DNA of 64,000 bases from Rhodanobacter sp. PCA2. GTDB taxonomy: Bacteria > Pseudomonadota > Gammaproteobacteria > Xanthomonadales > Rhodanobacteraceae. A program made the translations under genes and the position numbers. A model generated the notes under the pieces. That model saw only the letters and a list, made by a program, of their open reading frames with translations. It made no database searches and had not been told where the DNA came from. This document shows positions 8,716 to 17,441 of this stretch, one piece after another (the stretch's first letter is position 1; each line of letters starts with the position of its first letter). Where the stretch lies: positions 97,436 through 161,435 of the forward strand of contig NZ_NJIC01000047.1 in the NCBI RefSeq assembly GCF_013620825.1, read 5' to 3'.

Positions 8716-9639
8716 TCAGGACGGCTTGCAGGCCTCGGCCAGCGCCACCGGCGCCGCAGGCGCAGGACGGCGTCGCGCATTCGCCAGCACCACGCCGGCT
8801 ATCACCACGGCGCCGCCCGCCAGCACCATCGCACCCGGCACCTCGTGCAGCCACACCCAGCCGATCGCGATGGCGATCGGCGGCGACAGGTAGATGAAGC
8901 TGGACACGCGCGACGCGCTGGCGCGATGCACCGCGACGTTCCACGCGAGATAGCCCACGAAACTCGGCGCGATGCCCAGCCACAGCAGCGCGACGATGTG
9001 CGACCACGGCGCCGCCGCCAGCGCCTGCGACAGGCCGCTCGCGAACGGCAGGCAACCCAGCGTGCCGGCGAAGAAGGTGAAGGCGGTGACCGCCAGCGTG
9101 CCCGAACGCGCGAACAGCGGCTTCTGGCCCACGAAATAGATCGCCGAGGCCAGCACGCATACCAGCACCAGCAGCGCCTTCGGATCGGCCTCGACCTTCT
9201 GCCCGCTCGCCAGCACCACCAGCACCGTGCCCGCCAGCGCCACCGCGAGGCCGGCCCAGGTGCGCAGGCTCAGCCGCTCGCGCAGCCACAGCGCCGACAC
9301 CGCCGCGGTGGCCGCGGGCACCAGGCAGATCAGGATCGCCGCGGTGCCGCTGGCGATGCGCGTTTCCGCCCAGTTGAGGCAGACGTGGTATGCGGTGAGG
9401 CCGATCAACCCCAGCACGAACAGCCGCGGCCAGTCGCGCAGCGCCGGCAGCGGCACGCGCTTCGCCGCCAGCAGCGCCGCGAAGCACAGCGAGCCGATCG
9501 CGAGACGCGCGAACGCCACTTCGCCCGGCGTGAACGAGGCCAGCGCGTAGGCGATCGCCGCATACGCCGACGACCAGGTGAGCAGGGCGACGGCGATGCA
9601 GACGAGGGCACGCGCGTCGAGGCGCTCGGTGGCGCTCAT
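8716..9639 (-). CDS. EamA/DMT family exporter
   Basis: Encodes 307 residues with ten predicted transmembrane segments arranged as two EamA repeats (about 8-140 and 150-290), the normal layout of the drug/metabolite transporter superfamily. Typical segments are visible: RLAIGSLCFAALLAAKR, a fourth helix ending YHVCLNWAETRI followed by ASGTAAILICLVPA, and the equivalent in the second half, ASRVSSFIYLSPPIA. The substrate is likely an amino acid or other small metabolite. The divergent Lrp/AsnC-type gene 116 bases away supports an amino acid, since such regulators often control adjacent exporters. ATG at 9639 is chosen; further upstream starts would add non-hydrophobic low-complexity sequence. 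Confidence 0.85.
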   Translation of the reverse strand: MSATERLDARALVCIAVALLTWSSAYAAIAYALASFTPGEVAFARLAIGSLCFAALLAAKRVPLPALRDWPRLFVLGLIGLTAYHVCLNWAETRIASGTAAILICLVPAATAAVSALWLRERLSLRTWAGLAVALAGTVLVVLASGQKVEADPKALLVLVCVLASAIYFVGQKPLFARSGTLAVTAFTFFAGTLGCLPFASGLSQALAAAPWSHIVALLWLGIAPSFVGYLAWNVAVHRASASRVSSFIYLSPPIAIAIGWVWLHEVPGAMVLAGGAVVIAGVVLANARRRPAPAAPVALAEACKPS

Positions 9640-9755
9640 GGATGGGGATTCCGGCATGGGGAGAGCGCATCGTAGTCTTGCGGGCGAGATGGCGGAATAA
9701 TGCATCGACGGGCCTGCGCAACGCTTCGCCTTCGATCGAAATGAAACAGGAGCCC

Positions 9756-10256
9756 ATGGCTTTGGAATCGAAACCCGAATTGGACGCCAAAGACTGGCAA
9801 CTGCTGGAAGCCCTGCAGCGCGACGCGCGCCTGGGCTACGCCGAACTGGGCCGCAAGGTGCGCCTGTCCGCACCCGCCGTGGCCGAGCGCGTGAAGCGGC
9901 TGGAGGAAGCCGGCGTGATCGCCGGCTACCGCGCCGTGGTGGAACCGAAGCGGCTGGGCTACCGCATCGAGGCGATGGTGCGACTGCGCTGCGACGGCGG
10001 CATCTGCGCGCGCATCGGCCCCATCGTCGCCGACATCCCCGAGGTGCTGGACTGCCGTCGCCTCGCCGGCGAGGACTCCGCGCTGCTGCGCGTGGTGGCG
10101 ATGTCGATCGGCCATCTGGAAAGCGTGCTCGACCGCCTGCTGAAGATCCACGCCAGCGTCAGCACCACGACGCTGGTGGTGCTGCAGGCGCCGCACGCGA
10201 ACCGCCCGCTCACCCGCACGATGTGGGAGGCGGCGCGAAAACTTCCGCTGGACTGA
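9756..10256 (+). CDS. Lrp/AsnC family transcriptional regulator
   Basis: Encodes 166 residues. The winged helix-turn-helix occupies about residues 9-65 (DWQLLEALQRDARLGYAELGRKVRLS...VKRLEEAGVI) and the RAM ligand-binding domain follows. The start at 9756 is preferred over an in-frame ATG at 9741 because AGGAG is six bases upstream. It is divergent from the EamA exporter, which is the classic arrangement for an amino-acid-sensing regulator and its target exporter. The shared intergenic region carries a perfect 10-base palindrome TTCGATCGAA (9731-9740) that could be part of an operator, though it is short. Confidence 0.92.
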   Translation: MALESKPELDAKDWQLLEALQRDARLGYAELGRKVRLSAPAVAERVKRLEEAGVIAGYRAVVEPKRLGYRIEAMVRLRCDGGICARIGPIVADIPEVLDCRRLAGEDSALLRVVAMSIGHLESVLDRLLKIHASVSTTTLVVLQAPHANRPLTRTMWEAARKLPLD

Positions 10257-10397
10257 GCCGCGTCGGAAAAACCTCACCGTCCCGCGGCATGCGCGCGCGG
10301 CAGCCACGCCCGCGTCATGCAAGTAAGGTACTCATCCCGGAATCCCCATCCGCGCCCAGCGCATACTTCCTCCCCTGTTGCCGCAGAGCGAACCGCC

Positions 10398-12095
10398 ATG
10401 ACCGACAAACTGCCGCCCGTCCCCACCGCCGCCGATGCCGACGACGCGCCTGCCGATCCCGCCAGGCGCAAGCTGCTGGGCGGCATGGCGCTGGCCGGCG
10501 CCGCGCTGGCCGTGGGCGGCGGTCAGGTGGTCGCGGCCGATGGCGGCCATGCCCGCAGCGCCAGCGACCGCGCGCTGGACGCCGCGCTGCGCAAGCACAT
10601 CCGCCACGTGGTGGTGATCTACGCCGAGAACCGCAGCTTCAACAACCTGTTCGGCGATTTCCCCGGGCTGGCGCAACCGCTGTCGGCGCTCGCGCCCGAG
10701 CAATACCGGCAACGCGACCGCGACGGCCGCGTGCTCGAAACCCTGCCGCCGATCTGGCACGGCCTGATCCCGCACAAGCAGGTGCTGTACGGCCGCGAGT
10801 ACCAGATCGGCGAGGAGGCGATACACGGGCTGACCAACGCGCCGTTCGCGCTGGTCACGCCGGAGGGCGAACCGCTGCCGCAGGCGCTGGTCACGCGCGA
10901 CCTCATCCACAGCTTCTACAACAACCAGCTGCAGATCAACGGCGGCAGGAACGACGGCTTCGTGGCCTGGGGCGACAGCGGCGCGCTGGTGATGGGGCGC
11001 TACGGCGACAGCGCGGACAAGCTCGCGCTATGGCAACTCGCGAAGCAGTTCACGCTGTGCGACAACTTCTTCATGGGCGCGTTCGGCGGCTCCTTCCTCA
11101 ACCACCATTACCTGATCGCCGCGCAGGCGCCGTACTTCCCGCACGCCGACCAGGGCCCGGCGAAGTTCCAGATCACCGAGCTGGAAGGCGACGACCCCAC
11201 CGGCATCCGCCCGAAGCTGGCCGAGGATTCGCCCGCCAGCGCGATGCAGGGCCGGCCGAAGTTCGCCTCGCGCATGGCGCTCACGCCCGACTTCTGGGCG
11301 GTGAACACCATGGGCCCGCCGTATGCGCCGGCCTTCACCGACGATCCGAAGAACCCGCTGCTGGCCGACCCCGCCGACCCCAGCACGCTGCCGCCGCAGT
11401 CGCACGCCACCATCGGCGACCGGCTCAGCGCGAAGGGCATCGACTGGGCGTGGTACGCCGGCGGCTGGCAGCTGGCGCTGGACGGCAAGGGCGTGCGCGG
11501 CACCCGCGACAGCTTTCCGTACGCGCCGAACTTCCAGATCCACCACCAGCCGTTCAACTACTTCGAGGCGTTCGCGCCCGGCACCCGCGCGCGCGCGCAG
11601 CACCTGCGCGACGGCGGCACCGGCAGCACCGCGGCCACCAGCCGCTTCATCGCCGACATCGAACGCGGCACGCTGCCGGCGGTGGCGTTCTACAAGCCCC
11701 AGGGCGACCTCAACATGCACGCGGGCTATTCCGATGTCTCCGCCGGCGACGCGCACATCGTGCAGATCATCGAGGCGCTGCAGAAGAGCCCGCTGTGGCC
11801 GCACACCATGGTGGTGATCACCGTGGACGAAAACGGCGGCTGGTGGGACCACGTGGCGCCGCCCAGGGGCGACCGCTGGGGGCCGGGCACGCGCATCCCC
11901 GCGCTGGTGGTCTCGCCGCACGCGAAGCGCGGCCACGTCGACCACACCGTCTACGACACCGGCTCGGTGCAGCGCTTCATCAACCGCCGTTTCGGGCTGG
12001 ACCCGCTGCCCGGCATCGCGCTGCGCGACAAGGCCATGCGCGACGCCGGCGGACCGCCGCCCGGCGACCTCACCAACGCCCTGCAATTCGGTTGA
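10398..12095 (+). CDS. Tat-exported phosphoesterase (acid phosphatase / phospholipase C family)
   Basis: Encodes 565 residues of the phosphoesterase family (PF04185), which includes phospholipase C and acid phosphatase AcpA. A twin-arginine signal with RRKLLGGMALAGAALAVGGG (from about residue 21) indicates folded export. Active-site and metal-binding segments are visible: VVVIYAENRSFNNLFG (about 64-79), with the Asn after E-N-R-S-F being typical, a PFALV...FYNNQ region, and DENGGWWDHVAPP (about 476-488), which supplies the Asp and His metal ligands. Likely role: hydrolysis of periplasmic phosphate esters or phospholipids. The proline iminopeptidase gene starts 5 bases after the stop. Confidence 0.85.
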   Translation: MTDKLPPVPTAADADDAPADPARRKLLGGMALAGAALAVGGGQVVAADGGHARSASDRALDAALRKHIRHVVVIYAENRSFNNLFGDFPGLAQPLSALAPEQYRQRDRDGRVLETLPPIWHGLIPHKQVLYGREYQIGEEAIHGLTNAPFALVTPEGEPLPQALVTRDLIHSFYNNQLQINGGRNDGFVAWGDSGALVMGRYGDSADKLALWQLAKQFTLCDNFFMGAFGGSFLNHHYLIAAQAPYFPHADQGPAKFQITELEGDDPTGIRPKLAEDSPASAMQGRPKFASRMALTPDFWAVNTMGPPYAPAFTDDPKNPLLADPADPSTLPPQSHATIGDRLSAKGIDWAWYAGGWQLALDGKGVRGTRDSFPYAPNFQIHHQPFNYFEAFAPGTRARAQHLRDGGTGSTAATSRFIADIERGTLPAVAFYKPQGDLNMHAGYSDVSAGDAHIVQIIEALQKSPLWPHTMVVITVDENGGWWDHVAPPRGDRWGPGTRIPALVVSPHAKRGHVDHTVYDTGSVQRFINRRFGLDPLPGIALRDKAMRDAGGPPPGDLTNALQFG

Positions 12096-12100
12096 ACGCC

Positions 12101-13054
12101 ATGCGCGAGCTGTATCCCGAGATCGAACCCTTCCGCACCCGCCGCCTCGCCGTCGATGCGCGGCACAGCCTGCACGTGGAGGAATGCGGCACGCCCGGCG
12201 CACTGCCGGTGCTGTTCCTGCACGGCGGCCCCGGCGCGGGCATCGCGCCCTACCATCGCCGCTTCTTCGATCCCGCGCGCTGGCATGTGGTGCTGTTCGA
12301 CCAGCGCGGCGCGGGGCAATCGACGCCGTTCGCCGACCTCGTCGACAACACCACCGCACACCTGGTGGCCGACATCGAGGCGCTGCGCGAGGAACTCGGC
12401 ATCGAGCGCTGGGTGGTGTTCGGCGGCTCGTGGGGCTCCACGCTGGCGCTGGCCTACGCCGAGGCGCATCCCGAGCGCGTGCTGGGCCTGGTGCTGCGCG
12501 GCATCTTCCTCGCCCGCGACGAGGAGCTGCGCTGGTTCAACGAGGTGGACGGCGGCGCGCGCTACATCTTCCCCGAACGCTGGGCGCGCTTCCGCGATTT
12601 CATTCCCGAGGTCGAGCGCGGCAACATGATCGAGGCGTACTGGCGCCGCCTCGACAGCAGCGACGAAACCCTGCGCCTCGCCGCCGCGCAGGCCTGGAGC
12701 GCCTACGAGGGCGGCAGCACCACGCTGCTGCACGATCCGGACGCCGACGGCGATTTCACGGAGCCGCACAAGGCGGTGAGCCTTGCACGACTGGAGGCGC
12801 ACTACTTCCGCCACGGCATGTTCCTCGAACCGGACCAGCTGCTGCGCGACGTGGCGAAGCTGCGGCGCATTCCCGCCACCATCGTGCATGGCCGCTACGA
12901 CATCATCTGCCCGGTGAAGACCGCCATCGACCTGCACACGGCGTGGCCGGAGGTGGAACTGCGCATCGTGCTGGCCGGCCACAGTGCGGCCGACCCGGCC
13001 ATCGTCGATGCGCTGGTGCAGGCCACCGACAAGCTGGCGGATCGCTACGGCTGA
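12101..13054 (+). CDS. pip: proline iminopeptidase (alpha/beta hydrolase)
   Basis: Encodes 317 residues, the usual size for peptidase family S33 proline iminopeptidases, which remove N-terminal proline from peptides in the cytoplasm. HGGPGAG (oxyanion hole), FDQRGAGQS and the nucleophile elbow GGSWGSTLALAY (Ser catalytic) are all present, as is GRYDIICP, with the catalytic Asp, and the late AGHS with the catalytic His. There is no signal peptide. Its 3' end overlaps the convergent DUF2894 gene by 10 bases. It follows the phosphoesterase gene closely. Confidence 0.92.
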   Translation: MRELYPEIEPFRTRRLAVDARHSLHVEECGTPGALPVLFLHGGPGAGIAPYHRRFFDPARWHVVLFDQRGAGQSTPFADLVDNTTAHLVADIEALREELGIERWVVFGGSWGSTLALAYAEAHPERVLGLVLRGIFLARDEELRWFNEVDGGARYIFPERWARFRDFIPEVERGNMIEAYWRRLDSSDETLRLAAAQAWSAYEGGSTTLLHDPDADGDFTEPHKAVSLARLEAHYFRHGMFLEPDQLLRDVAKLRRIPATIVHGRYDIICPVKTAIDLHTAWPEVELRIVLAGHSAADPAIVDALVQATDKLADRYG

Positions 13055-13710
13055 GCGGGCGGCGTAGTCGCCGGCTTCTTCCGCCGACTGCCGCCCGCGC
13101 GCGCCGGCTTGCGGGCCATCGCAGCGCCATCGGCATCGCCGCTGGCGACGACCTTGCCGGCGGCGTGCTCCATCCACGTCAGCACGTCGGCATACGCGAC
13201 GAAGTGCTGCAGGTATTCCGGCGAGACATCGCGCATCAGCGTCATGGCGCGGTAGGCGAGCACGCGGGAATGCAACGGGCCGGCATCCTCGGGCAGCGAA
13301 TCCAGGCACTGCCGCAGCAGGCTGTCGATGCGGATGCGGCTCCACAGTTGCTGGAACTCGTCCAGCGCCGGCATGGGCGCGATGTCGGCGACGATGGTTT
13401 CGGCACGCGCGTGCACCATCGACACGGCTTGCGGCACGCCATCCAGCCGCGGGGCGTTGGCGAATTGCGCCAGCAGTTGCTGCATCGGGCTTTCGTCGAC
13501 GTGGCGCGGCAGCGTGGCTTCAGACTGATCGGCGAGCAACCCGGCGTAGGCATCGGCCAGTTCCTGCAGGCGCGCATCCAGTTGCTTGCGCACCAGTCCG
13601 TCATGGCGCAGTGCGCGCCGCGCCATCGCGTCCATCAACACGAAGCGCAACGGATCGATGTGGTCGGCGCCCTGCTCGCGCCAGGCCGCCAGTCGCGCGT
13701 GGACGTCCAT
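13045..13710 (-). CDS. DUF2894 domain protein, last gene of the motor-like cluster
   Basis: Encodes 221 residues, mostly helical, without a signal peptide or membrane segment, ending in a basic tail (ARAGGSRRKKPATTPPAQP). The N-terminus MDVHARLAAWREQGADHIDPLRF is what I associate with DUF2894. The function is not known. It begins one base after the stop codon of the MotB-like gene and is therefore translationally linked to it. In the Burkholderia and Xanthomonas genomes I remember, DUF2894, a DUF802 protein, an OmpA-like protein and DUF3348 occur together, which suggests one cytoplasmic-plus-membrane complex. The stop codon overlaps pip on the other strand. Confidence 0.75.
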   Translation of the reverse strand: MDVHARLAAWREQGADHIDPLRFVLMDAMARRALRHDGLVRKQLDARLQELADAYAGLLADQSEATLPRHVDESPMQQLLAQFANAPRLDGVPQAVSMVHARAETIVADIAPMPALDEFQQLWSRIRIDSLLRQCLDSLPEDAGPLHSRVLAYRAMTLMRDVSPEYLQHFVAYADVLTWMEHAAGKVVASGDADGAAMARKPARAGGSRRKKPATTPPAQP

Positions 13711-13711
13711 C

Positions 13712-14353
13712 TCAGTGCGCACCGGTCTTGCTGCGCGGGATCGGCGCGATTTCCACGCGGCGGTTCTTCGCACGGCCGGCGGCGCTGTCGTTGGAACTGA
13801 CCGGCTGCTCGGCGCCGAACGCGGCGGCGAACACCGACGGGGCCGGCACGCCATCGGCGATCAGCGCGCGCGTCACGGTGAGCGCGCGCGCGGCGGACAG
13901 CTCCAGGTTGTCGGCGAAGCGCGCGTTGGCCACGCGCACCGGCTGGTTGTCGGTGAAGCCACTGACCATCAGGATCTCGTCGCGCGCCGAAAGATATCCG
14001 CGCAAGGGCGCGGCGAGGCTTTGCAGCAGGTCGCGGCCTTCCGGCTGCAACTGGTCGGAATTGAGCGCGAACAGCACGCTGCCGCTGATGCCGATGCGTC
14101 CATCGACCAGGGTCACGCGCCCGGCGGCCAAGGGCGCGGCCAGCGCCTGCTCCAGCGTCTTGAGGCGGGCGGCATCGGCCTGGCGCTGCTTCACTTCCTG
14201 GTCCAGCCGGTTGTGCAGCAACAGCTGGATGCCGATGACGCTGGCCAGGATCAGCACGAAGGCGCCCAGCAACACCGACATCAGGTCGCCGAACGCGGCC
14301 CAGGTGGTGGCGCCGGATTCGGCGCCGGGCTCGAACTCGATCTCGTCGCTCAT
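13712..14353 (-). CDS. MotB/ZorB-like OmpA family protein
   Basis: Encodes 213 residues. A short cytoplasmic N-terminus leads into one transmembrane helix, TWAAFGDLMSVLLGAFVLIL (about 17-36), in which Asp23 sits where MotB and ZorB have the essential proton-binding Asp of the DLM motif. A periplasmic linker follows, then an OmpA peptidoglycan-binding domain (about 85-205) with GFTDNQPV, NLELSAARA and GRAKNRRVEI. The layout is that of a stator B subunit. Its start codon overlaps the stop of the DUF802 gene by four bases (14350-14353), so the two subunits are translationally coupled, as motA and motB are. It is not a flagellar MotB: no flagellar genes are nearby and the partner is much larger than MotA. 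Confidence 0.85.
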   Translation of the reverse strand: MSDEIEFEPGAESGATTWAAFGDLMSVLLGAFVLILASVIGIQLLLHNRLDQEVKQRQADAARLKTLEQALAAPLAAGRVTLVDGRIGISGSVLFALNSDQLQPEGRDLLQSLAAPLRGYLSARDEILMVSGFTDNQPVRVANARFADNLELSAARALTVTRALIADGVPAPSVFAAAFGAEQPVSSNDSAAGRAKNRRVEIAPIPRSKTGAH

Positions 14354-16512
14354 GCGCCGGCGGGCTCGGCGTCGTTGCGCGCGCCGGCGAGCTGCTGCAG
14401 CTCGCCGATGATCTGCTTCTGCGAGAGCATGCTCAGCTCGATCACCTCGCGCGCCTGCGCCACGTAGTAGGCGAGCTGCTCGTCGCTGCGCGCCAGCGAC
14501 TTGTCCAGCGCCGCCTCGATGCCTTGCAGGCGCTCGTTCAATGCCGCGGTGGACTGGCCGAACGACTGCACCGCGCCGCCGAACGCCTCGCCGAGGCTGG
14601 CCACTTCCACTGCGCTGCCGGTGACGTGGGCCGCGGCCGCGTCGAGCCGGCCGGCTTCGCTTTCCACCTGCGCGCTGAAGCGGCTACCGACGCGCTCCAG
14701 CAGATCGGCCGAGGTGGCGACCAGCGCGTCGATGGCGCCGCGCTGTTCGGTGGAGGCGTGATTGACCGCGTCGAGCAGGGTCTGCAGGGTTTCCAGCAGG
14801 CGGCCGCGTTCCTCCAGCATGGCGGTGTCGCGCACCATGCTGTCGGACAGCTTCTGCCGCAATTCGGCCACCACTTCGGCCGCGGCGCGCGGCGCCTCGG
14901 AGGCGGTGGCGACCAGCCGCGAAATCTCGGCCAGGGTGTCGCGTGCCTGCGCCTGCGCCTGTTCGCCCATCGCCTGCGCGGTCTTCTCCAGCGTGGCGCA
15001 AACCTGCTGCTGGTGCGCGGCCACCTGTTCGCTGCCCTGCTCCCAGCGCTGGCCGAACTCGCCGGTCAACGCGGCGAAGGCATCGCGCCATTCGGCAAGG
15101 CGCTCAGCATCGCGTGCTTCCAGCGCAGCCTGCAATTCGCCGTGCGAACGTTGCAGCGACTGGATCATCGCGTCGCTGCGCCCGGCGAAGGCCGACTGCA
15201 GATCGCCGTGCGATTGCTGCAGGCTGTCGATCAAGGCACGGGAGCGCTGGTCGAAACCGGCCGAGGCTGACGCCCACGCTTCTTCGTTGCGCCGCGCCAG
15301 CGCATCGTGCGCCTCGTGCTGGCGCGCGAGCGCGCCGTTCCACGCTTCGGCCGTGCGGGCCGTGTTGTCTTCCAGCCGCGCTGCCACGCCGTCCACCAGC
15401 GCGGTCGAGCGCTGCTCGAAGGTGGCGGCGAACTGCTGCAAGGCCTGCCGCAGATCGTCGGAGAGCGCCGCATTGCCGCGCTGCTGCTCGGCGACGGCGG
15501 CGCTCCAGCTTTCGCGGGCCGCACCAGCCGCGCCTTGCACGGTGCTGTCGAGGCCGTCGAGCTGCTTGCGCACGGCTTGTTCGATGGTGGCATGCAGACG
15601 ATCGGACTGCGTGGCCAGGCCAGCCATGGTGCTGTCCACCACCGGCTGCAACGCGGCGCCGACGGCGTTGGCTTGCCGGGCGATGCCGTCGTGCAAGGCC
15701 TGCTGCAGCGTGGAAGCCAGTTGCGTGTACGCCGCTTCGGTGCGCTGGTGGAAGGCCTGCTGGCCTGCCTGCAGGCGTTCGCCCGCGGCCTGCTGCTGGC
15801 GTTCCAGCGTGTCGGCCAGCGTCTGCAGGCGATCCACCAGCACCGGCATCAGCGCGTTCTGTTCCTGCAGCAGGCGGAAGGTCTCGCGGCGCTGCGTCGA
15901 TGGCGAACGATGAGCGAGGTGCGCGGCGATGCCGGCATCCAGTTGCTGCACGGCCAACGCGCGTTCGCGCCGCAGCAGCGCCGACAACAGGCCCAGCGCC
16001 GCCGAGGTCGCCACGCCGGCAATCGACGTGCCGAAGGCGAAGCCCAGGCCCTTCACCGGCGCGGCCAGCGAGCTGCGGATGGCGTCGAGATCGGTGGCGC
16101 TTTCCAGCGCGAGTCCGGTGCCGCGCAAGGTGGCCATCATGCCCAGCAGGGTGCCGAGCATGCCCAGCAGCACCAGCAGGCCCACGAGGTAGGGCGTCAA
16201 CGCCGGCGCCGGCAGGCCCACGCGTTCGCCTTCGACGCGCAGCCGCACGCTGTTGCGCAGGCCGGGCTGCAATTGCGAGAGCCAGCCGCCGAGGTTGCCG
16301 GCCGCGTCGCCGATGGACGGCAGCGCGCGCAGCAGCGTGGCGGTGGCCTGGCGGTAACGCAGCAGTTCGAACGTGCCGGCGAGATAGCAGGCGGCGATCA
16401 AGGCGGCGACGGCGGCGGCCAGCGTGTGGTTGCCGAGGTAGCCGATGCCGATCCAGCACACGACCAGCAGGCCGGCAAGGAACACGACGGGGACGAGGAA
16501 ATTTCTGTGCAT
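14350..16512 (-). CDS. DUF802 protein: MotA/TolQ/ZorA-like channel subunit with a long helical tail
   Basis: Encodes 720 residues. Four hydrophobic segments lie at about 4-24, 29-50, 104-127 and 152-178. The last two carry the MotA/TolQ/ExbB signature: LGMLGTLLGMMATLRGTG, then DLDAIRSSLAAPVKGLGFAF and GTSIAGVATSAALGLL. Some 530 residues of Ala/Gln/Glu/Leu-rich, almost uninterrupted helix follow. This tail includes a repeated unit (SLQQSHGDLQSAF, then SLQRSHGELQAAL). A MotA-like membrane part with a very long cytoplasmic coiled tail is the architecture of ZorA of the Zorya antiphage system. The coupled downstream gene supplies a MotB/ZorB-like partner. I infer a proton- or sodium-driven motor. 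Its cellular task is unknown. Confidence 0.8.
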   Translation of the reverse strand: MHRNFLVPVVFLAGLLVVCWIGIGYLGNHTLAAAVAALIAACYLAGTFELLRYRQATATLLRALPSIGDAAGNLGGWLSQLQPGLRNSVRLRVEGERVGLPAPALTPYLVGLLVLLGMLGTLLGMMATLRGTGLALESATDLDAIRSSLAAPVKGLGFAFGTSIAGVATSAALGLLSALLRRERALAVQQLDAGIAAHLAHRSPSTQRRETFRLLQEQNALMPVLVDRLQTLADTLERQQQAAGERLQAGQQAFHQRTEAAYTQLASTLQQALHDGIARQANAVGAALQPVVDSTMAGLATQSDRLHATIEQAVRKQLDGLDSTVQGAAGAARESWSAAVAEQQRGNAALSDDLRQALQQFAATFEQRSTALVDGVAARLEDNTARTAEAWNGALARQHEAHDALARRNEEAWASASAGFDQRSRALIDSLQQSHGDLQSAFAGRSDAMIQSLQRSHGELQAALEARDAERLAEWRDAFAALTGEFGQRWEQGSEQVAAHQQQVCATLEKTAQAMGEQAQAQARDTLAEISRLVATASEAPRAAAEVVAELRQKLSDSMVRDTAMLEERGRLLETLQTLLDAVNHASTEQRGAIDALVATSADLLERVGSRFSAQVESEAGRLDAAAAHVTGSAVEVASLGEAFGGAVQSFGQSTAALNERLQGIEAALDKSLARSDEQLAYYVAQAREVIELSMLSQKQIIGELQQLAGARNDAEPAGA

Positions 16513-16514
16513 GG

Positions 16515-17222
16515 TTACCGGGTGCGCAGCGCTGCAAGCAGGCCGTCGATGGGGTGAAAGCGAACCTCCAGCTCGGCCAGCAGCGCCATGCGCATGTCCT
16601 GGCGGAACCGCGCCAGCCAGGGGCCGGCGGCGGAGGCATCGTCCGGCGCATCGGCGCCGGTGGCATGGGGAGCGCCCGCTGTGCGCAGGCGCCTGTAGTG
16701 CTGACCAAGCAGAGCGGGCACGCGCGCCAGCAGCATCTGCTCGCGCGGGCTGAGCACGACCTCCATCACCGCGTCCACCTCGGCCAGCCGCGCCTTGGCG
16801 GGCGACTGGCGCGCGAGCGCGTCGCGCAGGCGGCCGCGCAGCTGGCCCGTGGCCGCCTGCATCGCGCGCTGCGCGGCCATGCAGTGCTGGCGATAGGGCT
16901 GGTAGTCGTCGTCGATGGTCGGGGCATCCTTGCGTGCGGGCGGGGCCGGATCGATGTCGGCATCGATGGATTGCCGCAGCACGCCGCGCAGGCGCGCGCA
17001 TTCGGCGGCGTGGCCGTCCTCGCCCTCCGCATCGTCCTCGACGCCGGCAACACCGCCATCCAGCGCGCGCGACAGCACAAGGGCGCGGTTCCAGTCGAAC
17101 CAGTCGGCCAGGCGCTCGGTGAGCACCGGCGGCGTGCGCGGCAGGTCGGCATCGCCGAAGCGTGCCAGCAGGCGGATGAACGCCGGGCCTGGTGCGGGCG
17201 TGCGGGGGGAAGCTTTCGCCAT
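16515..17222 (-). CDS. DUF3348 domain protein, first gene of the motor-like cluster
   Basis: Encodes 235 residues, soluble and helical, with no signal peptide. It has the N-terminal segment FIRLLARFGDADLPRTPPVLTERLADWFDWNRALVLSRAL that I associate with DUF3348, an acidic middle, and a C-terminal HPIDGLLAALRTR. The ATG at 17222 is chosen over one further upstream because it matches the family start. It is the promoter-proximal gene, ending two bases before the start of the DUF802 gene. No enzyme motif is visible. By position it may be an adaptor or effector of the membrane complex. Confidence 0.75.
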   Translation of the reverse strand: MAKASPRTPAPGPAFIRLLARFGDADLPRTPPVLTERLADWFDWNRALVLSRALDGGVAGVEDDAEGEDGHAAECARLRGVLRQSIDADIDPAPPARKDAPTIDDDYQPYRQHCMAAQRAMQAATGQLRGRLRDALARQSPAKARLAEVDAVMEVVLSPREQMLLARVPALLGQHYRRLRTAGAPHATGADAPDDASAAGPWLARFRQDMRMALLAELEVRFHPIDGLLAALRTR

Positions 17223-17441
17223 GAATCCGGAGCTGAAAATGGGCCATTTTACACGGCCCAACCGCCCGACCGTCCCCATCTGCGAGCCGGAAGCCGTACC
17301 GGTTCAGCAAGGCGCTCCGCAACGCTCGTGCAGCGCGAACCGGCCGCGCGGCCGTTCGCCGACGCCCCGCCTTCCGCCACGGGCCATGCGGGGGCCTCCG
17401 ATGGCATACTCGCGGCTTTCCAGCATTCCCGGAGCTGCCGC

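Noticed and set aside
13045..17222. Calling the DUF802/OmpA cluster a Zorya defence system outright.
   Set aside because: Only ZorA/ZorB-like architecture is seen; the effector genes that define Zorya types are absent, so the label would go beyond the evidence.
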